DNA of 9,060 nucleotides from JAHFUI01 sp041485905. Lineage in GTDB: Bacteria; Acidobacteriota; Vicinamibacteria; Vicinamibacterales; CAVVIG01. How positions within the stretch are numbered: position 1 is the first letter of the stretch; each line of letters opens with the position of its first letter. The stretch lies in assembly GCA_041485905.1 (NCBI GenBank), contig JBGPKK010000189.1, positions 1 to 9,060 on the forward strand, written 5' to 3'. Below the pieces are notes generated by a model. It was given only the letters and a program-made list of their open reading frames with translations. It was not told the DNA's origin and made no database searches. Both the position numbers and the translations under genes were made by a program. Positions 1-4,764 of this stretch are shown piece by piece.

Positions 1-1676
1 CCTCGCTCTCGCAGAAGTCCCGCCTCGGCATTCGGGACGGGCCGCATCATTCGCGGCGTCATCACCCACGGCTCGGCGAGTACCTCGGGGTCTTCGACGG
101 TGACTTCGTACTTGATCTGACTGCCCTGACGCGTGAATTTTTCCACCAGATGCATCTGATCGGAATGGAAGAACCCGCCGCGCGACAGCCATGTCGTGTC
201 GACGAACGAGATCGAGTCGAGCACCAGCGTGTCGCCTTCCCAGTTGCCGACGGTATAGCCGTAGAACGTCGTCTCGATCGCCTTCTTCGGATCGTGCTTG
301 CGGTTGTCAGTCGGGATCACACGATATTCCCCGTATCCGCCGCCGCCATCAACACCTGCGCCGTAGAAGAAGATCACGTCGTTCGCCGACTGGACGATAC
401 GCCGCGGCGCGCCGTGCCGCGGAAGCCCGAGCGGCTGGCACGTCATCACCGGATCTTCCTTGTTCGTCCACATGTCGAGCTGCTGAATCTTGTCCCAGTG
501 CTCGGGTTTGTACACCGGACGATTCGGCCCGAACCGCGAGGGCGCTTCGAACTCGAAATCCGCTGTTTGATTGATGGCTGGCGTACAGCCGACCTCCTGC
601 GTCGGGCCACACCTGCGATTCCCGTAGCGCCAATTCATCCCGCCAGCGGCCCAGTTGCCCGTCAGGTCGGGCTTCCCGTTTGCGGTTCGCGGCGTCGGCG
701 GCTCCGGCGCCGCCGGCTGCGGACCTGCCTGGCTTGGCACAGGCCTGGCGGGCGGCGCCGGCACCGTCACCGTGATCGCCTTCTGCACGCTCGCCGGCAC
801 GGGCATCACCACATACACGCTGCCTGTTTCCGTTTCGACCGTCGTCAGGTCGCGGACGGCCGTGCCGTTCCGGCGCTCCGTCATCTTGCCGGCATACAAC
901 GCGTCGACTCTGTTCAGCGGGTTGTTCCAGTCTTTGTAATCGCCGTAAGTGAACTCGGTGGTCGTCGCCCCGTTCTTCACCACCACGCGCTCGGCCATGT
1001 ACTTCGCGTCGAGCGTGGCGGTCGCGGTCGCTCCAGGAACACCAGGGATCGGGAACGTCAGGACCGGCTTACCGGCCTCCCACGTCAGGGACGTCTTGCC
1101 CGCCGTTGTGCCACCGTCCTGCAGCAGAGTGGCTGGGTTGGCTCCCCACTCGGCTGTCTCCGAGACGCCGGTCAACGCGGCCTTGGGCGCGCCCTGAGGG
1201 CTTGCCCAGAAGCGGATGAGCCGCTCCTGCACGGCGCCCGGCATCGGCGTGGCCTTGCCTTTCCCGGGAACGATCTCCGCACCCACGATGTCTTCGTTCC
1301 AGGCGTACTGGCCGCCGACGACCTCGACGTTCGAATACGTTTGTCCGTTGGGCCGGGTGCACGTGTACTGAACCCGCTGACCCGGCGTCTGGTAGTTGGT
1401 GCTCACACGATATTTCGTCAGCGTGCAGGGCTGTCCGTCCACCTGCATGGTGCCCTTCCCCTGATACTCGAGCGAGACGATCAGCTCGTGTTCATCAATG
1501 CCCCGCAGCATGCCCATGTAGGACGTCCAGCTGAACAGCACAGCGCGCAGGTCCTTGGCGCCGGGCGCCAGTGTGTAGGGTGGCGGGCCACCACGGCCCT
1601 GCGCCTGCGCATCGGCCGGCAACAGGCCGCTGACGGTGAGGACGATGCCGAGCGCGACCGCGTGCGGCCTAGTCAT
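1..1676 (-). CDS. Large exported two-part protein of unknown function, C-terminal 'GKPDLTGNW' domain (3' end outside window)
   Basis: The minus frame from the ATG at 1676-1674 is open for 558 codons to the left edge, so the stop lies outside the window. Residues 1-26 look like a signal peptide: hydrophobic ALGIVLTVSGLL, then ADAQAQ. Residues about 27-290 form a first region of unknown fold, with cysteines at 84 and 106. A Pro/Ala-rich linker covers about 306-330. Then comes GKPDLTGNW (334-342), the hallmark opening of a large family of exported proteins common in Acidobacteriota. Other family-like motifs are GNWEGDTLVLD (477-487) and HSDQMHLVEKF (504-514). The biochemical role of this family is not known to me. 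The start overlaps the upstream DUF6152 gene by 8 bp and has no good Shine-Dalgarno sequence of its own, which suggests translational coupling. Long open frames on the opposite strand here are shadows, since only the minus frame gives a recognisable protein. Existence is near certain; function is unknown. Confidence 0.88.
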   Translation of the reverse strand, partial: MTRPHAVALGIVLTVSGLLPADAQAQGRGGPPPYTLAPGAKDLRAVLFSWTSYMGMLRGIDEHELIVSLEYQGKGTMQVDGQPCTLTKYRVSTNYQTPGQRVQYTCTRPNGQTYSNVEVVGGQYAWNEDIVGAEIVPGKGKATPMPGAVQERLIRFWASPQGAPKAALTGVSETAEWGANPATLLQDGGTTAGKTSLTWEAGKPVLTFPIPGVPGATATATLDAKYMAERVVVKNGATTTEFTYGDYKDWNNPLNRVDALYAGKMTERRNGTAVRDLTTVETETGSVYVVMPVPASVQKAITVTVPAPPARPVPSQAGPQPAAPEPPTPRTANGKPDLTGNWAAGGMNWRYGNRRCGPTQEVGCTPAINQTADFEFEAPSRFGPNRPVYKPEHWDKIQQLDMWTNKEDPVMTCQPLGLPRHGAPRRIVQSANDVIFFYGAGVDGGGGYGEYRVIPTDNRKHDPKKAIETTFYGYTVGNWEGDTLVLDSISFVDTTWLSRGGFFHSDQMHLVEKFTRQGSQIKYEVTVEDPEVLAEPWVMTPRMMRPVPNAEAGLLRER

Positions 1677-2070
1677 TGGGGTTACCCGCCGAGATCGAGA
1701 TCACGGTCCCGTCGGCCTTGGTAATCGACTTGAGGAACCCCAGCGGACTGCCGTTCCGCGTCGGGATGAACTTCGCGGTGATGACGTCCCCAGTCCTGAG
1801 GACATCCGAGTTCTTGCCGATCCCCCGTCCCGCGAGGGTGGTGGCGGAGCCGGTCGTAAACACCCACTCGGTCGTCGTGCCATCCGCGTTCTTGACCGCG
1901 AGATGCATCGACCCGTGGGGATTCACGAACTTGATGATGGTGAGGGTCCCCTGCACTTCCTTTTCGCCCTTCATGTCGTAGACGCCCGCGAGGGAATGAT
2001 GCGCCTGCAACGAGGCACTGGCCATCAGACACCCGCACATGACGACACATCCCAAAGTTCGCCCAATCAT
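1669..2070 (-). CDS. DUF6152 family exported protein
   Basis: A 133-residue protein with an N-terminal signal peptide (about 1-23, ending LQA). The AHHS motif (23-26) follows directly, as is usual for DUF6152 proteins. NPH (50-52), the glycine-rich GRGIGKNSDV (81-90) and TGDVITAKF (93-101) also fit the family, which is predicted to be a small secreted or periplasmic beta-rich domain of unknown function. The frame is open up to 2262. I chose the ATG at 2068-2070 because it is the only start that places the signal peptide at the N terminus, and it has a GGAGG site 7 nt upstream. The stop TAG at 1671-1669 overlaps the start of the next gene by 8 bp, so the two are very probably co-transcribed and act together in the envelope. 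In related bacteria such genes often lie beside the GKPDLTGNW type of protein (family knowledge from memory). Confidence 0.9.
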   Translation of the reverse strand: MIGRTLGCVVMCGCLMASASLQAHHSLAGVYDMKGEKEVQGTLTIIKFVNPHGSMHLAVKNADGTTTEWVFTTGSATTLAGRGIGKNSDVLRTGDVITAKFIPTRNGSPLGFLKSITKADGTVISISAGNPND

Positions 2071-2077
2071 TCGTGCG

Positions 2078-2082
2078 CCTCC
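2078..2082 (-). promoter_or_regulatory. Ribosome binding site of the DUF6152 gene
   Basis: GGAGG on the minus strand lies 7 nt before the ATG at 2070. It decides for this start over the in-frame upstream start at 2262, which would hide the signal peptide behind 64 extra residues. Confidence 0.75.
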
Positions 2083-2107
2083 GTGAAGTTGTGATCGGCA
2101 CCAGGTG

Positions 2108-2138
2108 CTATCACGTAGCCACCGCAAAAACCTGACAA
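2108..2138 (-). promoter_or_regulatory. Weak candidate sigma-70 promoter for the DUF6152 operon
   Basis: On the minus strand TTGTCA (2138-2133) is followed 19 bp later by TGATAG (2113-2108), with a short T-rich run in between. The spacing is longer than the ideal 17 bp and the -10 box is poor. It is listed because it sits at the right place, about 40-70 bp before the start codon, and nothing better is visible. Confidence 0.2.
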
Positions 2139-2412
2139 CTGTCGTCAGAGCGTAGCATCGCGAGCGCTCAGGCTCAATAGCGGCGTTGGTCTTTGGCGAG
2201 CGCGTCGAGGATACCGGTCTCGGGCCCCGGCGTGCCAGACACTTTGGTGAAATGACGCTCATTTATCAGAAGAAAGTGGTCTGGGCGACTGACCCGGCCG
2301 CCCGATGGGGCGGGTTGCTCGGGCGTCGCGCAGTGAGGGATTTGGCTCGTCGGCGTCCGGGTCGCACGGTGGCTGGCGGTGGGCGGAGTTGATGCGGCGG
2401 GTGTTCGCGCAT

Positions 2413-2577
2413 TTTGGCCGGGGGCGACCGACCGCGCAGGCGTACGCCGGTCACCAGTTCGGCCACTTCACGGCCCTCGGCGATGGCCGTGCGATCCTGA
2501 TCGGCGAGCAGATCACGCCGTTCGGCGATCGCCTGGACATTCAACTGAAAGGGGCAGGGCAAACGCGGTTCTCTCCC
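2413..2577 (+). pseudogene. selO: Relic of a protein adenylyltransferase SelO (YdiU/UPF0061) gene
   Basis: About 50 codons on the plus strand match the most conserved part of SelO: AQAYAGHQFG at 2434-2463, then LGDGRA and GEQITPFGDR, then DIQLKGAG. SelO is a pseudokinase-fold enzyme, normally around 480 or more residues, that transfers AMP from ATP to proteins. The Arg of DGRA and the Lys of LKG are 20 residues apart, as in the intact enzyme, where I recall both contacting the nucleotide. After QTRFS the similarity stops abruptly: the second GDGRA block, the following LREY segment and the whole catalytic C-terminal lobe are missing. Upstream, no SelO N terminus is visible in any frame. The frame stays open to 2811 and runs into the 3' end of the convergent cupin gene, but that part is not SelO-like. 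I read this as a fragment of a lost gene rather than a working small protein. Confidence 0.75.
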
Positions 2578-2741
2578 TCCCACACCCTCGGCGCACGCAG
2601 CGAGCCTTGCTTCGACGCGAATTTCGGAGCCCCCGCCAGGCCAGCGGCCCGTCTGGTGCCGCGAGTAGGGCTACGGTGCTCCGGTCGGATCAGCTCGCCC
2701 GCCTCGAGTGAGACTCTGAAACATCGTCTCGGTACCGCTTA

Positions 2742-3203
2742 TCAAGGCTCTTGCGCGAGCGGCACCAAGAGCATCACGAGATCTTCGCCGGCGCCGACGC
2801 GCGTCGTGTGACCTTTCCCCGTCACATCCTCCGCCAACAGGACCCGCCCCGGCGCGAGCTGAACCTTCTTCCCGCCGACGCCATCGACCTCACCAAGTCC
2901 GCTGACGATGATCACGTACTGGCGTTTCGACGCCGGGTGGCCCTCCCACACGAAGCCGCGTGGCCAGCGCAGGAACTGCGCGGCAGTGACTTTTACCGAT
3001 TCCGACTCGTTGAGCTCCGGGCGCAACTTTGCCGGCCGCCATGCGACCTCGGTGGCTTCGGCGTGCGACTGGCCGTCGACGCCCGTGTACAGGCGCGTGA
3101 TGGTCGTCGTCACCTGCCTTTGGGCCGCGACATGACTCGCACTCGAAACAACCGCAAGGCTGACAAGGACGACGACGAACACGAGTCGCGTGAATAGCCG
3201 CAT
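2742..3203 (-). CDS. Small exported cupin-fold protein
   Basis: A 153-residue protein with a signal peptide (about 1-28: MRLFTR, then a long hydrophobic stretch, then HVAAQ). It is followed by TRLYTGVDGQSH (36-47) and a single cupin barrel. The motif-1 region is WEGHPASKRQYVIIVSG (86-102) and motif 2 is LAPGRVLLAEDVTGKGH (116-132). Only single histidines (H89, H132) remain where metal-binding cupins carry HxH and a third His, so metal binding and catalysis are uncertain. Homologues with 'RQYVI' and 'LLAEDTTGKGH' segments are usually annotated only as cupin-domain proteins. The ATG at 3203-3201 is preferred over starts up to 3416 because it puts the signal peptide first and has GGAGG 4 nt upstream. 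It lies 97 bp downstream of the nitrilase gene on the same strand and may share its transcript. Family assignment is good; the function is unknown. Confidence 0.85.
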   Translation of the reverse strand: MRLFTRLVFVVVLVSLAVVSSASHVAAQRQVTTTITRLYTGVDGQSHAEATEVAWRPAKLRPELNESESVKVTAAQFLRWPRGFVWEGHPASKRQYVIIVSGLGEVDGVGGKKVQLAPGRVLLAEDVTGKGHTTRVGAGEDLVMLLVPLAQEP

Positions 3204-3207
3204 AGGG

Positions 3208-3212
3208 CCTCC
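3208..3212 (-). promoter_or_regulatory. Ribosome binding site of the cupin gene
   Basis: GGAGG on the minus strand lies 4 nt before the ATG at 3203. The spacing is slightly short, but it supports this start rather than upstream in-frame starts that overlap the nitrilase gene. Confidence 0.6.
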
Positions 3213-3300
3213 GTGCGGTAATTGTAGGGTGTCCCTGGTAGGGAAGTGCGGTCGAACGTCACCGGCGATACCGGCGGGCGCTGCGACGCGAACAACCCGT

Positions 3301-4098
3301 CTACATCGGCGACGTCCGGCACCGCGAGGCGAGCAGTCCGGTGGCCGTGCTGAGGTCCAGATCCGCCACGAGCAGGCCCTCCTGTCCATAAGGCTGATAG
3401 CACTGCAGCGTACCATCTGGACGCGCGACCGCCGATGTGGTGCCGGAACCTTCGCTCGCGCAGTTCACAGACGCGAAATAGCACGTGTTCTCCGCCGCGC
3501 GACACAGTACGGCTTTCTCGTGGAAGGTGTTGGCGGGATCGGCGAACGTGAGGGGGCGATAGCTCCCGGGTCCGGCGACATGCGCGTGTGGGTGAAACAC
3601 AACCTGCGCGCCTCGACGCACGGCCCACCGCACAGTTTCTGGATAGCGCCAACCTTCGTGGCAAATCACCACACCGAAGGTCAGCGGCCCGGCGATGAAG
3701 ACCCGACGTTCGGTCGCGAGCGCGGGATAGATGGCCTCCTCCGACGGGTCGATCTGTCCCTTGTCCTGCCACCCCGCGACCGTGCCGTCGGGATTGATCA
3801 CACATGCGGTCATCTGCAAGCCGCGGGTGGTCACGCGCTCGGTGCCCAGGATGACCGTGATGCGGGCAGTCCTGGCGGCATCCGCGACATCAGCCCACGC
3901 CCGTTCGAGGAACGCGGGATCGGGCGATGGCGCTGTCGCGCCCGGCCACCGATACCCGGGAACGAAGCATTCCGGAAAGCAGATCACAATCGCGCCTCGA
4001 CGGCTTGCGTCGGCGACTGCCGATGTCGCCAGGCGGACGGACTCGTCAGGTGTCGCGGGCACTCGGATGTTCGCGAGGGCGATGCGGACCATGCTCAT
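3301..4098 (-). CDS. Carbon-nitrogen hydrolase (nitrilase superfamily)
   Basis: A complete 265-residue single-domain protein, the usual length for the superfamily. The Glu-Lys-Cys catalytic triad is visible: E43 in FPECFVPGY, K113 in WQDKGQID, and C146 in VVICHEGWRYPE. These enzymes hydrolyse amide or nitrile C-N bonds through a thioester on the cysteine. The substrate cannot be told from sequence. Other typical features are INPDGTVAGWQDK before the lysine and the RRGAQVVFHP strand after the cysteine. There is no signal peptide, so it should be cytosolic. I chose the first ATG (4098-4096), because GAGGAG lies 7 nt upstream; the second ATG at 4092 would have poor spacing. The exported cupin gene follows 97 bp downstream on the same strand. 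Upstream there is only an integrase relic, so the promoter may lie in decayed sequence. An amidase of the ureidopropionase or aliphatic type is as likely as a true nitrilase. Confidence 0.93.
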   Translation of the reverse strand: MSMVRIALANIRVPATPDESVRLATSAVADASRRGAIVICFPECFVPGYRWPGATAPSPDPAFLERAWADVADAARTARITVILGTERVTTRGLQMTACVINPDGTVAGWQDKGQIDPSEEAIYPALATERRVFIAGPLTFGVVICHEGWRYPETVRWAVRRGAQVVFHPHAHVAGPGSYRPLTFADPANTFHEKAVLCRAAENTCYFASVNCASEGSGTTSAVARPDGTLQCYQPYGQEGLLVADLDLSTATGLLASRCRTSPM

Positions 4099-4105
4099 GG
4101 TGGTG

Positions 4106-4111
4106 CTCCTC
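4106..4111 (-). promoter_or_regulatory. Ribosome binding site of the nitrilase-family gene
   Basis: GAGGAG on the minus strand ends 7 nt before the ATG at 4098 and 13 nt before the second in-frame ATG, so it selects the first. Confidence 0.75.
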
Positions 4112-4180
4112 TACCGCGCCTTGAAGAATGCGCGGCGGTTGACACGCGCGACGTGCGCGGCGAACCCGCGACCTTCGAGA

Positions 4181-4516
4181 CTACTCCTCACTGGCCGCGC
4201 AGGGCGGATCCAGCATCCCGCCCTGCGCTCGGCCCGCCAGGTGGCACAACCGGGCGCACGTGCGGCGCAGATCATGTGGCGCCAGCTTGTCGATGCCGGC
4301 CTCGGCGGCCGTGGCCCGCACGACGTCCCAGCGTACCTTCGCAGTCATGCCGTCTCCCCAGACCCGGCCCACCCTGTTGATGGCGCGGAAGACCGGGCCC
4401 TCGGTGATGCCAGCGGCGACGGTCCACGCGTCCACCGCATCCTTCACCCAGACAGACGCTTCGGTTTGGACTTGCGCATCGGCGACGGCCTCCTGTCCGT
4501 CGCGGGGCAGCTTCAC
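4181..4516 (-). pseudogene. Truncated tyrosine recombinase (phage-type integrase) fragment
   Basis: The minus frame starting at a GTG (4516) encodes 111 residues. Residues about 23-95 (4450-4232) resemble the middle of the catalytic domain of site-specific integrases: VWVKDAVDAWTVAAGI, VFRAINRVGRVWGDGMT, and the second active-site box LAPHDLRRTCARLCHLAG with H81 and R84 (HxxR). The N-terminal DNA-binding domain and the first active-site arginine region are absent. After HLAG the protein turns into unrelated sequence and stops, so the LGH segment and the nucleophilic tyrosine are missing. It cannot be an active recombinase. The in-frame sequence before the GTG carries a stop within about 10 codons, and I see no integrase residues in other frames upstream, so both ends are lost. 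It is probably the scar of a prophage or integrative element. Confidence 0.8.
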
Positions 4517-4752
4517 CGAAGTTCTCCGCTGCGGCGCTTACGGTGTCAGACCTCCGCCCCGATCGCCGCATCTTTTCGCAAGCACACTTGGCCTTCGGCG
4601 GGACGCTCGACGTGAGCGAGGCCGTCGAATGCTGCGGCCACAGCTGCGATGACTACGCGGTCGCGTGAACAATGGGACAACGAAGCCGGGGTTGAGGCGT
4701 ATCACGGGGGGGGACACCGGGCGCAGCGGCTGAAGCAGACGCGCGCAGCCGA
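4517..4752. other. Gene-free region between the integrase relic and the ankyrin gene
   Basis: I recognise no protein here in six frames; short open frames on both strands match nothing I know. A run of eight G residues at 4706-4713 lies about 50 bp before the ankyrin start codon. No convincing -35/-10 pair is visible for the ankyrin gene. Confidence 0.5.
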
Positions 4753-4758
4753 AAGGAG
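4753..4758 (+). promoter_or_regulatory. Ribosome binding site of the ankyrin gene
   Basis: AAGGAG ends 6 nt before the GTG at 4765. It supports that unusual start codon, which also places the conserved N-terminal domain at residue 11 onward. Confidence 0.75.
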
Positions 4759-4764
4759 CTCATC

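Larger units (their letters stand above)
2071..2741. other. 671-bp stretch without an intact gene
   Basis: It lies between the left operon and the cupin gene. It contains the leader of the DUF6152 gene (2071 to about 2140) and the SelO relic at 2413-2577. Around 2140-2412 and 2578-2741 I recognise no protein in any frame. A weak GAGAC/GTCTC inverted repeat (2710-2714 and 2726-2730, 11-nt loop) lies just past the end of the cupin gene, but no T-run follows it. Long open frames here are expected from the high GC content and are not evidence of genes. Confidence 0.6.

Noticed and set aside
150..1724. A 524-codon open frame on the plus strand
   Set aside because: It is antisense to the exported GKPDLTGNW protein. 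Its translation is Arg/His-rich low-complexity sequence without motifs, while the minus frame has a signal peptide and family motifs.
3190..4380. A 396-codon open frame on the plus strand across the nitrilase gene
   Set aside because: The opposite strand has the complete Glu-Lys-Cys nitrilase triad. The plus translation is Arg/Pro-rich and crosses into the integrase relic.
4560..4668. Short plus-strand frame ending ECCGHSCDDYAVA before a TGA
   Set aside because: The Cys/His spacing looked like a metal site, but there is no start codon with a ribosome site and no family that I recognise, and the opposite strand is equally open.
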